Origin: an uncultured Solirubrobacterales bacterium
Lineage (GTDB): Bacteria; Actinomycetota; Thermoleophilia; Solirubrobacterales; JACPNS01
Assembly: GCA_937128795.1 (NCBI GenBank)
Contig: CAKZMQ010000015.1
Span: forward strand, 62,001 to 126,000
DNA: 64,000 nt
Reading direction: 5' to 3'
Positions 47,780 through 58,151 of the stretch are shown here, piece after piece. Each line of letters begins with the position of its first letter. The first letter of the stretch is position 1. A model generated the notes under the pieces. That model was not told where the DNA came from, searched no databases, and saw nothing but the letters and a program-made list of their open reading frames with translations. The position numbers and the translations under genes are program-made.

Positions 47780-49302
47780 CGCGCAACCGCTCGATGTCGT
47801 CGCGGCGAGAGACCGACAATGGGATCACCGATTCGGCCACGCGTGCCACTGCAGCAGTGTCCGGCTGCACACGCGACTGGAGGGCGTCGAGCATTGTTGT
47901 AACGACCACGTGCTCGATCTCGGCACCGCTGAATCCCTCGGTGGCGGCTGACAACGCCGTCAGGTCGAACGCGTTCGGATCCTGGCGACGAAACGACAGG
48001 TGAATACGAAAGATCTCGGCTCGTTCTTCGGGGTCGGGAAGATCGACAAAGAACACCTCGTCGAAGCGGCCTTTGCGCAGTAGCTCCGGCGGCAGCTTGC
48101 TCAGGTCGTTCGCGGTCGCGACGACGAACACGCCGGCCTCCTTTTCTTGAAGCCAGGTCAAGAACGCGCCGAACAGTCGCTGGCTGAGGCCTCCGTCGGT
48201 GTCGCCACCGTCAGAGGGGCTCATCGCCTTCTCGATCTCATCGATCCAGAGCACGGCCGGCGACAGCGATTCGGCGATCGACACGGCCTGGCGAAAGTTC
48301 TTTTCTGACTCACCGACAAACTTGTCGTACAGACGGCCTGCATCGAGGCGCAGCAGCGGCAGCTGCCAACTGTTTGCGATCGTTTTCGCGGCCAGCGATT
48401 TACCGCACCCCTGCACGCCGACCAACAGCACTCCCTTCGGGGCGGGCAGATTGAAGGCACGCGCGTCGGCGCCGAAGGCCATGCGCTGGCGCTCGAGCCA
48501 CTTGCGCATGTTCGCGAAGCCGCCGATCTCCGCATCGATCGCCTTGGCCGGCATGTATTCGAGCAGCCCGCCCTGTTCCAGCATTCCCGCCTTCAGTTCG
48601 ACGAGGTGAGCGATGTCGTCGCGCGAAAGTCGCCCGTCCTTGACGGCGGCCTGCGCGATCGCGCGCCGTGCTTGGTTCAGGGTCAGGCCACGTAGCGCGC
48701 CGGTCAACTCAGGAAAATCAGTCGGCGTCACCTCCACACGCGCCCGTCCGCTGAGCATCAGCGACTCGATCACGGAATGGATCGCGCGTTCGTATTCGGC
48801 CGTGTCCGGAAGCTTGATGTCGAGTGTCGCGACCATCGGTTTGATCTCGCCGGGCAGCGAAACCTCTGCGTCGATCAACACGATCGTCGAAAGACAAGGT
48901 GGCTTCGAGAAACGTTCGAGCAGCTCCCGCAGCGTGCGTGAAATCGCCGGCTCGCTGAGATGGCGAGCAAAGTCCTTCAGCACGAAGATGGCGTTGCCGA
49001 CGTACGCGTCGATCGCCTTCAAGGCGGCCGCTGGCTTCTGGCTGTCGGCCACGTAGTTGCCGGAGCCATGAAAGGTCATGCCCTGGGCGATTGACCATTC
49101 GATCAACGTCAGGTCCAGGTCTTTCGCCGTCTGCGCGAGCAGAGTGTCGGCGCGTTCCTCGTCCTCAGTCTCGATCGAAATCCCGGCACTTCGCGAGAGC
49201 ACAAGCGTGCGCAGATCGCGCAGCGCGGAACTTTCCGCGCCATCAAAAACGTCCGCGGCCGCGATCGGTGGAGTGGTCGGATTTGCCATTGCTTCGCTCA
49301 TG
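47745..49302 (-). CDS. Ycf46-like AAA+ ATPase
   Basis: [53 protein letters not shown]. Confidence 0.93.
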
Positions 49303-49450
49303 ATCCCATCCTCAGGTCTCAACGTGTGGCTTCGGCGGCTGGCGAAGCGAGCTTTAACTGCGGATCGGCGTTTGTGGAGGTCGGCGCATTCGGTAAGAAT
49401 TACTCGCGAGGTTCTTCTAAATAGAAATCCTGAGCGAAAGGCAAGAGGCA

Positions 49451-49834
49451 ATGGCCACTGATTCATTCGTAAAGGGCGTCGATTTCGTCTATGCCCACAC
49501 TCGAGACATCAAAGAATCCGAGCGCTTCTACAGCGAGACTCTCGGACTCCCGGTCAGCGCGCGCTACGGAAAGCTGCCAGGAGTGGAGTTCGAGACCGGA
49601 ACCGTCACGATCGCGGTTATTGAGGCCGAGGCTTTCGGGCTTGAATTTCTGCCAAACAAGCAGGGAATAGCTCTGCGCGTGGACGACGTCGGCGAGACTC
49701 GCAAATTGCTCGAGGATGCGGGTGTGAATTTCATCGCCGACACGATCGATTCCGGGGTCTGCCACATGGCCTTCTTCACTGATCCGGACGGAAACCATTT
49801 GCTTCTACATCACCGCTACGCGCCGCGGGCCTGA
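49451..49834 (+). CDS. VOC family protein
   Basis: VYAHTRDIKESERFYSETLGLPVSARYG..FFTDPDGNHLLLHHR. Confidence 0.85.
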   Translation: MATDSFVKGVDFVYAHTRDIKESERFYSETLGLPVSARYGKLPGVEFETGTVTIAVIEAEAFGLEFLPNKQGIALRVDDVGETRKLLEDAGVNFIADTIDSGVCHMAFFTDPDGNHLLLHHRYAPRA

Positions 49835-49941
49835 ACTGGATCAGCAGCGCAACCGTCGCGCGGCACCCGAAAGCCGCGATCGCTGTACTGCCCAGTAGCT
49901 CCCGTGAGTCGTCGAACGGTCATGAATGAAACAATTGGCCG

Positions 49942-51636
49942 ATGGAGGACGGCCCCCCTCGGCACTCGGATTCGGTGAGCGCTGCTGCCCAGCAAGTGCC
50001 GTTTGACGAACCGGATTTTCGGACGGTCTTTGAAAAGTCCCCTGTACTGCTGAGCGTGCTCGACGCCGACCTGACCGTCGTTGCGTCGAGCAACGCGTAT
50101 CTCGAGGCGACCATGCGCAAGCCCAGCGATCTATATGGGTTTAACGTCTTCGATGCGTTTCCCGACGATCCCGACGACTCGGATTCAACGGCCACGGCCG
50201 ACCTGCGGCGGTCGATCGAGAACGCGATACGCACGCGCAGACCCGATTGGATGGCGGTTCAGCGCTATCCGATTGCTCGGCCGCCAGAGGAAGGCGGCGG
50301 TTTCGAGGTTCGTTACTGGAGCCCGGTCAATGCTCCGATATACGACGACGACGGGAAGCTTTTGTACGTCGTCCAGATCGCTCAGGACATCACCGCATAC
50401 GTCGAGAAGACCGAGGTCGACATCGATGGTGTGACTGCCTATGCGACCGGCAACTCGATCATCGAATCCGAACTACTCGGTCGCACGCGCGACCTGCTCG
50501 ACGAGAATCGAATCCTGACCAACGCTCAGGAGGCGAAGAATGAGTTTCTCTCGAGGATGAGCCACGAGCTGCGGACGCCGCTCACCGCAATTTCTGGCTT
50601 CGCGGAGCTGCTCAGCGTCTCCGGTCTTGATGAGGAACGAACCGAGTGGTCGAGGACGATCCTCAAAGCCAGTCGCCATCTCGCGCAACTCGTGAACGAG
50701 ATTCTGGACATCTCCCGGATCGAATCGGGTGACATTTCGCTGTCGATCGAGCCCGTTTCGGTCGCGGCTGCGCTTGAGGATGCGGTCGAGCTGATGCGCC
50801 CAATGGCCGTGCGCCGCGGAATCGACTTGAGCGTGGACGGCGACCTCATGCATCTGTATGTGATGGCCGACAGCCAGCGGCTCAAGCAGGTCGTCATCAA
50901 CTTGCTCTCAAACTCCATCAAGTACAACCGCCCTGATGGCGTGGTTTCGGTCGAAGTGGGCGGCAGCGCTTCGCGCGTCACGCTTGCGATCAATGACACG
51001 GGAAACGGTCTCAGAGCCGACGAATTGAGGAAGCTTTTCACGCCGTTTGAGCGGCTGAGTGCAGCCGAAAACGGGGTTGAAGGCACCGGCCTTGGACTTG
51101 CGCTGTCGAAGAACCTCGTCGAGGCGATGCGCGGCTCGCTCACGGTGGACAGCATCGTCGGAGTGGGCTCGACATTCAGGATCGAGTTACGGCGCGTTGA
51201 GCCGGCCGTGGCGGTCAACGATGCACCCGACGATCAGTTGCTCGCCACGCGAGCGTACTCGCGCCCATCGAAACTGATCTATATCGAGGACACCGTCGCC
51301 AACGCCAACCTCGTCGAGCAGATTCTCGTTCGACGCCCGAGCGTTCGCGTGTTGCCGGCGATGCTCGGTCGACTCGGGTTCGAGCTCGCAACTGAACACC
51401 AGCCGGACATGATCCTTCTCGACCTGCACCTTCCAGACATGAACGGGGCGGACGTCCTCGCGCTACTCAAGTCCGATCCACAGACACGAAACGTCCCGGT
51501 CGTGATCCTCAGCGCAGATGCCACCGGGCGTCAGTACGACGAAGTCATGAACGCCGGAGCGCGAGAGTTTCTGACCAAGCCGATTCGAGTGAACGAATTG
51601 CTGGCGACTGTCGACCGCTATTTGGACGACGAATAG
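49942..51636 (+). CDS. PAS-histidine kinase-receiver hybrid
   Basis: KNEFLSRMSHELRTPLTAISGF; NLLSNSIKYNRPDG; GLGLALSKNLVEAMRG; MILLDLHLPDMNGADVL. Confidence 0.95.
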   Translation: MEDGPPRHSDSVSAAAQQVPFDEPDFRTVFEKSPVLLSVLDADLTVVASSNAYLEATMRKPSDLYGFNVFDAFPDDPDDSDSTATADLRRSIENAIRTRRPDWMAVQRYPIARPPEEGGGFEVRYWSPVNAPIYDDDGKLLYVVQIAQDITAYVEKTEVDIDGVTAYATGNSIIESELLGRTRDLLDENRILTNAQEAKNEFLSRMSHELRTPLTAISGFAELLSVSGLDEERTEWSRTILKASRHLAQLVNEILDISRIESGDISLSIEPVSVAAALEDAVELMRPMAVRRGIDLSVDGDLMHLYVMADSQRLKQVVINLLSNSIKYNRPDGVVSVEVGGSASRVTLAINDTGNGLRADELRKLFTPFERLSAAENGVEGTGLGLALSKNLVEAMRGSLTVDSIVGVGSTFRIELRRVEPAVAVNDAPDDQLLATRAYSRPSKLIYIEDTVANANLVEQILVRRPSVRVLPAMLGRLGFELATEHQPDMILLDLHLPDMNGADVLALLKSDPQTRNVPVVILSADATGRQYDEVMNAGAREFLTKPIRVNELLATVDRYLDDE

Positions 51637-51682
51637 GCTTCGGCAACGGCGGGCCGACCGGTACGCTGGCGAGGATCCACCG

Positions 51683-52054
51683 ATGCTCGATCACGTCAGC
51701 TACATCGTCTCGCCAAAAGACGCGGAGGCCTGCGCCGGTTTCTACTCGATCCTTGGATTTAGCCGAGTCGAACCGCCCGACGCCCTCAAGCAGCGCGCGA
51801 TCTGGCTGCGGCTCGGCGACACGTCGATTCACCTGGTCTTTCGCGATTCTGACGGGGTGGACGTGGTGCGATCCCTTCCAGGCGCGGGTCACGTCGCGTA
51901 CGTGATCGAGCAGTACGAAATGGTCGTCGGCGCGCTGGAAAGCGCGGGCCAGAAGGTTGACCATCGAACCGAGTACTGGGGCAAGCCGCGATGCCTGGTC
52001 GCCGATCCGGCTGGGAACAGCATCGAACTGATGGCCGCTCCGCCGGCGCCATGA
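51683..52054 (+). CDS. VOC/glyoxalase family protein
   Basis: LDHVSYIVSPKDAEACAGFYSILGFSRV; VADPAGNSIELMA. Confidence 0.85.
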   Translation: MLDHVSYIVSPKDAEACAGFYSILGFSRVEPPDALKQRAIWLRLGDTSIHLVFRDSDGVDVVRSLPGAGHVAYVIEQYEMVVGALESAGQKVDHRTEYWGKPRCLVADPAGNSIELMAAPPAP

Positions 52055-54195
52055 CGCGCGACGTCGGCAAAACCTCAAAGCTGCGGACCCGCGTCAGCGT
52101 CACGCTGCTAGTTCTTGCCGCGTTCGTGATCGCCGCCGCTGTCTCGGTGCAATATGTCGAATACAACGTGTTCGATTCGGCGCGATTTGCGGACAACGCG
52201 CAGGCCTCGCTCGAGATCGACGAGGTTCGAGCCGTCGTCGTCGACGACATTGGCGACCTGATCGTCAGCGAGATTTCGCAAGACGCGGTTGCCGTGCGCC
52301 CGCTGATCGACACGATCTCGAACTCGGTCATCGAAACGGCGGCTTTCCAGCGATTCTTCCGCAGCGCAGTTCTGCAGACGCACGAGGCGGCGATCAACGG
52401 CGAGACCGACAGCGCCGTGTTGACGATCGCAAACGTCGGCGTATTGATCAGCCAGGGTCTGAGGCAATTGTCGCCGCAACTTGCTGACCAGATCCCCGAT
52501 GAGTTCGACGACGTCTTGCTGCAGATCGCCGAGTTCGATTCCGTCGCCGAGTTGTCCTCCGCGGCGGAGCGCAGTGATGATTTGGCCGCGATCTTCCCGC
52601 TGCTCGCACTACTTCTCATCGCGCTTGCATTCGCCGTTTCGCCCAATCGCCTGCGCACACTCGGTCAAGTCGGATACACACTCGTTGCGTCTGGCGTATT
52701 GATCGCCATCGCATTCTTCATTTCGAAGGCGCTCGTGCTGGACGAACTCGTATCTCAGGGCGTCATCGATCGCGAGATCGGCGAGTTGATCTGGGAGACC
52801 TTCATGGGCGGCCTGTTCAGCGTCGCGGTCATCGTCGCGGCGCTGGGCGCGGTGATTGCGGCGGTCGGCGACGGCACGCTCAGTGGCATCCGACTGAAGG
52901 ATCGTCTCGCCAACTTCGCGGCACTCGGTCGCGTGCCGGAGCGTCCGCAGCTACGTGTGCTGTGGTCCGTTGGCGCGATCGCTTTGGGCGTGCTGATCGC
53001 GCTGAACCCGACCGATGCCGCTGCTGTGGCGGCGATCATCGCCGGGTTGGTCGTACTTGCGGCGGGACTGCAAGAACTTGCCTTGATGGCGGTTGACGAA
53101 TCGGCCCTTCCCGGAGGAGAGGGAAAGGCCGCCCGCAGCCGGGGCGAAAGGCGAATGATCCGAACAATCGCGATCGTTTCTGTGATCGGTGTATTTGTCG
53201 TAGTTTCGATCGGCGCCATTCGAGTCGGCGGCGGGCTGGAAGGCCTGGGCATAGTCAGTGATCCCCGGGCCTGCAACGGCAGCCGTGATCTCTGCGACCG
53301 ACCGTTGAACGAAGTCGCGATAGCTGCAACCCACAACTCGATGTCCGTTGCGGCCAAACCGAACTGGCTGTTTCCGGCGCATGAGGAGCCTGTCGCCACG
53401 CAGCTTGCCGATGGCATCCACGGCCTGCTGATCGACGTATATTTCGCCTATCCCGGCAAGCGCGTCTACACCGACACCGAACGCAGTTCTCCGAAGGCGG
53501 GCGACGTGATCCTCGAGGAGTTCGGTGCCGAGTTTGTCGGCGCAGCCAACCGAATTCGCCGCTCGATTTCGAAACCCCAGGGCATTGACCCGGAGCTGTT
53601 TCTCTGTCACGGCTTCTGTGAGCTTGGTGCCACGCCGCTTGCCGAGGTGCTGATCGAAGTGCGCGAGTACCTCGAAAAGAACCCACGCGAGGTGTTGGTG
53701 ATCGTGTTCGAGGACTACGTGCCGGTTTCGGATCTCGCCGAGTCGATCGAGGCCAATGGCCTGCGCAATTACGCATACGACGGTCCGTGGGGTCCGGAAT
53801 GGCCGACGCTCGGCGAGATGATCGACGACGGCGGGCGACTCGTGCTGTTGACCGAGAACGCTGAGCCAGACGTCCCCTGGATTCACAACGCATTCCAGTC
53901 GATCCAGGAAACGCCGTTCAACTTTCCGACGATCGAGTCGTTGCGTGCGCCCGCATCCTGCGACGAAAGCCGTGGCGCTCCCGAGAACTCGGTCTTCTTG
54001 ATCAATCACTGGGTCGACACCGCGCCAAATCCGCGACCGAGCATCGCCGCGCGCGTCAACAGCTTCGCGTTTCTGAAGAACCGCATCGAGCGCTGCCAGC
54101 GCGATCGCAATCTGCTCGGCAACCTGATCGCCGTCGATTTCTATCGCGAGGGGGATCTGTTTGCGGTGGTCGACGATCTCAACCAGGAACGGTGA
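52051..54195 (+). CDS. Membrane protein with PI-PLC X-like catalytic domain
   Basis: N-terminal TM segments; NEVAIAATHNSMS ... QLADGIHGLLIDVYFAY ... FLCHGFCELGATPLAEVLIEVREYLEKNPREVLVIVFEDYV. Confidence 0.8.
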   Translation: MTRDVGKTSKLRTRVSVTLLVLAAFVIAAAVSVQYVEYNVFDSARFADNAQASLEIDEVRAVVVDDIGDLIVSEISQDAVAVRPLIDTISNSVIETAAFQRFFRSAVLQTHEAAINGETDSAVLTIANVGVLISQGLRQLSPQLADQIPDEFDDVLLQIAEFDSVAELSSAAERSDDLAAIFPLLALLLIALAFAVSPNRLRTLGQVGYTLVASGVLIAIAFFISKALVLDELVSQGVIDREIGELIWETFMGGLFSVAVIVAALGAVIAAVGDGTLSGIRLKDRLANFAALGRVPERPQLRVLWSVGAIALGVLIALNPTDAAAVAAIIAGLVVLAAGLQELALMAVDESALPGGEGKAARSRGERRMIRTIAIVSVIGVFVVVSIGAIRVGGGLEGLGIVSDPRACNGSRDLCDRPLNEVAIAATHNSMSVAAKPNWLFPAHEEPVATQLADGIHGLLIDVYFAYPGKRVYTDTERSSPKAGDVILEEFGAEFVGAANRIRRSISKPQGIDPELFLCHGFCELGATPLAEVLIEVREYLEKNPREVLVIVFEDYVPVSDLAESIEANGLRNYAYDGPWGPEWPTLGEMIDDGGRLVLLTENAEPDVPWIHNAFQSIQETPFNFPTIESLRAPASCDESRGAPENSVFLINHWVDTAPNPRPSIAARVNSFAFLKNRIERCQRDRNLLGNLIAVDFYREGDLFAVVDDLNQER

Positions 54196-54272
54196 AGCGT
54201 CGCCAATACACTGATCGCTCTCGGCGGCCTCGTCGCTGGTGGCGGCCCGAACTACACGGAGGACTCGGACAA

Positions 54273-54773
54273 ATGGTTTTTGAAGATGTTTTGCGACGGG
54301 CGGCTGCAGTGTTCTTGGCCTGCGGTGTGATTCTCGTACTCGCGTTCTCGTCGGTTGGGCACGCGGCGAAGAAGTCAAGGATCTCAGGCACGTACAAGGG
54401 GACCGCCACGGCCACTCAGGGATCGACCAAGTACGGCTCAACCAAGTTCGTCATCTCCAAGAATCGGCTGAAGAACTTCGCGATCAACAAAGTGCCGATC
54501 GACTGCGGCGTGCGGATCGACCTGATGAATTTCGGTTTCACCGTGGCCAACAACGTCCTGAAGGCCTACGGACTCAAGACGAGGAACATCAAGCTGAGTA
54601 GGTCGGGAAGGCTGAAGTTCAACTTCGTTCAACCCGGTAGTTACGACCGCACATACGTGAACGTCAAGTTCCGCAAGAGGTCGGCATCGGGAACCGTCGT
54701 TCGCAAGCCGGGACCGGGCGAACTGAGGTCGAGCAACTGCAGCGGTTCGGCGAAGTTCAAATTGAAGCGATAG
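54273..54773 (+). CDS. Secreted hypothetical protein
   Basis: N-terminal signal-like helix, basic beta-rich remainder. Confidence 0.6.
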   Translation: MVFEDVLRRAAAVFLACGVILVLAFSSVGHAAKKSRISGTYKGTATATQGSTKYGSTKFVISKNRLKNFAINKVPIDCGVRIDLMNFGFTVANNVLKAYGLKTRNIKLSRSGRLKFNFVQPGSYDRTYVNVKFRKRSASGTVVRKPGPGELRSSNCSGSAKFKLKR

Positions 54774-54784
54774 GCGGACGCAGT

Positions 54785-55228
54785 TCAGCCCATAAACCCG
54801 TTGTCTCCCGCCTCAAGTTGCTCAATCGTTACGACGGCTTTGACGATCTGGCCGGTCGCGACGATCTGACCGTCGCATTCGCCACGCGCGGTCACAAACA
54901 GCGCGTTGCGCCCCAGCCGATCCACGTTGGCGGTCACTTTGATGCGTTTGCCGATGGGCAGGGGGCGAAGCAGCGAAACGCTGTTGCTGGCGGTGACGGC
55001 GTTTGTCCCCGGTTCGAACAGCTCGGCTGCAGCCAGGTAGGCGGCAACGTCGAGCAGCAGCGGCACGATCCCGCCGTGCAGGACTTCGTAAAGGTTGACG
55101 TTGTTCTCATCGGTGACCACGGTGACGCCGCGCGCCGGGTCGTTGGAGTCGATCAGCTCAATCCCGACGGATTTGTGTAGCGGCAGGTTCAATACGGCGG
55201 CGACGAGCTCTTCATAGGTTTGGTTCAT
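54785..55228 (-). CDS. PaaI-like hot-dog thioesterase
   Basis: NLYEVLHGGIVPLLLDVAAYLAAAE; SNSVSLLRPLPIGKRIKVTANV. Confidence 0.85.
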   Translation of the reverse strand: MNQTYEELVAAVLNLPLHKSVGIELIDSNDPARGVTVVTDENNVNLYEVLHGGIVPLLLDVAAYLAAAELFEPGTNAVTASNSVSLLRPLPIGKRIKVTANVDRLGRNALFVTARGECDGQIVATGQIVKAVVTIEQLEAGDNGFMG

Positions 55229-55265
55229 GCGCAGATAATGGCGAACCGGCGACGTGAACTTTCGA

Positions 55266-55715
55266 CTAGACGTCGAATTTGACGACCTCGACGCTGCCGG
55301 CGCGGCGCAGCCCGGCGATCAGATCGAGTGTCTCCGCCAGCAGTGATGCGCCGTCGGCGCGCTCCACCGCGGCAAGATCGAAAGCCACCGTCGTATCGGT
55401 GCGCCTTGACGTGGCCGCGCCGATGGCCTGCTGCATCGCGACATGCCACTCGGCCGGGCTGGATCCGGCGCGCGCGTGGGCGTTGCTCGGCGGAGCAGCA
55501 TTGAGCACGGCGTGTCGTGCGTTTTCGATCAGAGTGAGCGCGAACGGCTCAGCCGTCGCCAGCTCCGCCGGCATCACAAAGCTCGCCGGCAAGTCACGCT
55601 CCGCCAACAAGCGCAGTATTCGCGGAAGCGCGGGGGAAATGGCTTCATCGGGTTGGCCGCCGGAGAGATCGGCGAAGACGATTGAAATCGTCGCGGTCTT
55701 TGCTTCGCCAGGCAT
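55266..55715 (-). CDS. Polysaccharide deacetylase-like small protein
   Basis: LPRILRLLAERDLPASFVMPAELA resembles the start of a NodB-type barrel; truncated length. Confidence 0.45.
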   Translation of the reverse strand: MPGEAKTATISIVFADLSGGQPDEAISPALPRILRLLAERDLPASFVMPAELATAEPFALTLIENARHAVLNAAPPSNAHARAGSSPAEWHVAMQQAIGAATSRRTDTTVAFDLAAVERADGASLLAETLDLIAGLRRAGSVEVVKFDV

Positions 55716-55814
55716 CCGCCGAGGCTACCCGCACTCGCGACGCGAGCCGTCGCAATCTCCAAACATCGACGCGAGCGATGCGGAAACACCCGATTGCTAG
55801 ATTCACCTCATCCT

Positions 55815-55887
55815 GCCGCCATCGTCTAGGGGACTAGGACGCCGCCCTCTCACGGCGGAAACCGGGGTTCGAATCCCCGTGGCGGTA
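55815..55887 (+). tRNA. tRNA-Glu (CTC)
   Basis: gccgccatcgtctaggggactaggacgccgccctctcacggcggaaaccggggttcgaatccccgtggcggta; loop ctctcac. Confidence 0.95.
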
Positions 55888-55922
55888 CTACAGCAAGCCC
55901 CGCAGCAATGCGGGTTTGCAGG

Positions 55923-56009
55923 GGACAGAACCCCGCAAAAGTGGAATTGCGGACAGTTCTGTGGACAGTTTTTCTCGTGGAGGGTTGGATGATGCGGGGG
56001 AGGCTGTCC
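55923..56009. repeat. GGACAG repeat cluster 3' of tRNA-Glu (possible recombinase arm sites)
   Basis: ggacag at 55923, 55951, 55963 and inverted ctgtcc at 56004. Confidence 0.5.
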
Positions 56010-56043
56010 GCTCCACCCCCGCCTCGAACCAGAAGCTCATTCG

Positions 56044-56658
56044 TTAGAACTGGCTCGTGCGCCGGAGTTCCGGAGTCACAAGATCGTGATCTTGGAACCA
56101 ACCGCCGCGATCACCAATACTCGGATCCCAGCGCCAGATGCGATTGTCGAGCGCGTAGATCCAAAGTTCCACCAGTTCGCCGATACTCGCCGCAACCTGC
56201 GGACCGCGATCATTTGGATCCCACATCGGATCGGTGTTTCGGACAGCGCAGCATCCATCATCGTCCGGCGTGCAGTCAACTGCGGTCGGCGCGGTCGTGA
56301 ACGGAAGCCAGGACGGATTCCACCAGTAGTCGGGATCGTCGGGTTCGACTTCTTTGGCTAGCTCCAGTTCGTCGGCGCGCGCGGTGATGGTCTCTGCGAG
56401 AGTCCAAATTCGACGCTGCGGGCCAACAGTGCACGCGTTGCCGCCGTACGGATCGTCGCTGAGTGGAGACGCTCCGTCGTGCCATTTCCACCAAAGCCGG
56501 GCCTCGTCGGGAAGGTGGAGCCCGATCTGAGCCGAGAGTTCGTCAATCTCGGAGTCGCTTAGGCCGGGATTGAGTCTCGAAACTACCGGCGCATCCTGAG
56601 TGAGGAGCGAACTTTCGAGCCTCCCGAGGAGCTCTGTGGACAGCTTAACTTTGCTCAT
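56044..56658 (-). CDS. SMI1/KNR4 (SUKH) family protein
   Basis: NPGLSDSEIDELSAQIGLHLPDEARLWWKWHDGA. Confidence 0.82.
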   Translation of the reverse strand: MSKVKLSTELLGRLESSLLTQDAPVVSRLNPGLSDSEIDELSAQIGLHLPDEARLWWKWHDGASPLSDDPYGGNACTVGPQRRIWTLAETITARADELELAKEVEPDDPDYWWNPSWLPFTTAPTAVDCTPDDDGCCAVRNTDPMWDPNDRGPQVAASIGELVELWIYALDNRIWRWDPSIGDRGGWFQDHDLVTPELRRTSQF

Positions 56659-56759
56659 CTAGTTTCCAAGATTGCAAATCGAGGTAGTTGAGAGTTTCAT
56701 CGTCTGAGATTGAACTGGCGATTCTGATTCCTACCTACGGCCGACCGGTCGCGAAGATG

Positions 56760-58151
56760 TCACTTCGCTGTGGAGGCCTGCTGCGTCGAGACGTCGTCCG
56801 GATGACGGTCCTCAGGCCAATACTTCAAGCTCTGCATGTACTGGCTCGCCTCTGGGTGCTCCGAAAACTCCAACAGGTTTCCGACCTGTTCCAGCAGTAC
56901 ATCCCTGACTTCTGCCGGCGATGCGAAAAAGAACTCGCGCCGGAGATTTACGTGATTGACGCGTTTCTCGGCAAACGCTTGATGAAGGTCCGCTTCGACC
57001 GAGACAGCATCGTCGGCAAAGAACATCGCGTGAACGTCGAACGGGAATGGCACGGACGCGTCACTTAGTTCCCGAACTCTGTCCATCGGCTCGAGCCGTC
57101 TTGTCAAGCCGATCTTCACAACATTTGGACCCAGCGCCCCCCGGTTGCTGATTACGTATACGTAGCCAGCCCGGATATTCGCGATGCGGTAATCGTTCTT
57201 CTCGATCGCCTCATCGATCGAGTGCAGCCTTTCGTTGAGCTCGGCCATTCCCTCCTCATCACCAGCGGTCTCAAGAGCGGCGAGAGCGTTGGCATAGTGC
57301 CGTCTCTCTTTGTCGAGGCGCGCCTTCTCGGCCGCAAGTTCCTGTTCAGCCCTTCGCTCTTCTCGCAAACGCTCACGTTCGTCGCGCGCTTCCTCCTTCT
57401 CGACCTGAAGCTTCATCAGGTAGTCAGCGGTGAGTTCCAGTTCTTTCACACGGAGGGCGTGATAATCAGGGTTAATTCTCATCTCCATCATCGCGCCAAG
57501 TCGTGCGATCGATGTAACCGATGCCTCAAGGCGCTTTTTCGCAGTGAGGACGTTGCCAGATCGAAGGGCGCGAACGCAATTGTCTGCTTCGACGTTGTAA
57601 GTCCGCAACATCAATTTGGAAAACTCAGAAGTCATTCGCTTGCCCTGCGCCAACGAGTTGTTGTAGGTGAATATGTCGGACGCCAATACAGCCGTTCGCG
57701 CACGCACCATCGTTGAGATATCCGCTTCCAAGCTTTTGAGCTGCTCTTTGTATTCGGCGGCGTTCTCCAGTGGGTGGTGATAGCGATAGATGCCGACTTC
57801 CTGCAGTATGAGGTCGTCGTCAAGTTCCACTCGTCCCTCATCGGATCCGCCAGTGCTCAAACGCAAAACTTCGGCCTCTAACTCGGCCACGCGTTGCTGT
57901 AGTTCCTCGACCGACGTCGGCGGCAGGGTGGCAGTAGCCGCCGATTCCGGCTGGGGGTCTTCCCCGGCAGAATCTGACTCCGGTTGTGCCGCCACAGGTG
58001 ATGCCTCCGCCTGTTCGCGAACCCAAAACTGCCAGCCGTCGGGCGCGGCAGGCCAGCCCGGATCAGGGGTCCAGCCCGGAGGGGGTGACCAACCGTCAGT
58101 CGGAACATCCCAGCCCGGGGGTGGGTTGTACGTGTAACCGGCCGGTGTCAC
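56760..58151 (-). CDS. DUF4041 + T5orf172 (GIY-YIG-like) domain protein with PGW-rich N-terminus
   Basis: N-term NPPPGWDVPTDGWSPPPGWTPDPGWPAAPDGWQFWV; central DUF4041-like coiled coil; C-term GYVYVISNRGALGPNVVKIGLTRRLEPMDRVRELSDASVPFPFDVHAMFF..EADLHQAF. Confidence 0.85.
   Translation of the reverse strand: MTPAGYTYNPPPGWDVPTDGWSPPPGWTPDPGWPAAPDGWQFWVREQAEASPVAAQPESDSAGEDPQPESAATATLPPTSVEELQQRVAELEAEVLRLSTGGSDEGRVELDDDLILQEVGIYRYHHPLENAAEYKEQLKSLEADISTMVRARTAVLASDIFTYNNSLAQGKRMTSEFSKLMLRTYNVEADNCVRALRSGNVLTAKKRLEASVTSIARLGAMMEMRINPDYHALRVKELELTADYLMKLQVEKEEARDERERLREERRAEQELAAEKARLDKERRHYANALAALETAGDEEGMAELNERLHSIDEAIEKNDYRIANIRAGYVYVISNRGALGPNVVKIGLTRRLEPMDRVRELSDASVPFPFDVHAMFFADDAVSVEADLHQAFAEKRVNHVNLRREFFFASPAEVRDVLLEQVGNLLEFSEHPEASQYMQSLKYWPEDRHPDDVSTQQASTAK

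Noticed and set aside
52951-54441. 496-aa minus-strand ORF
   Set aside because: Antisense to the PI-PLC-like gene with no recognisable domain
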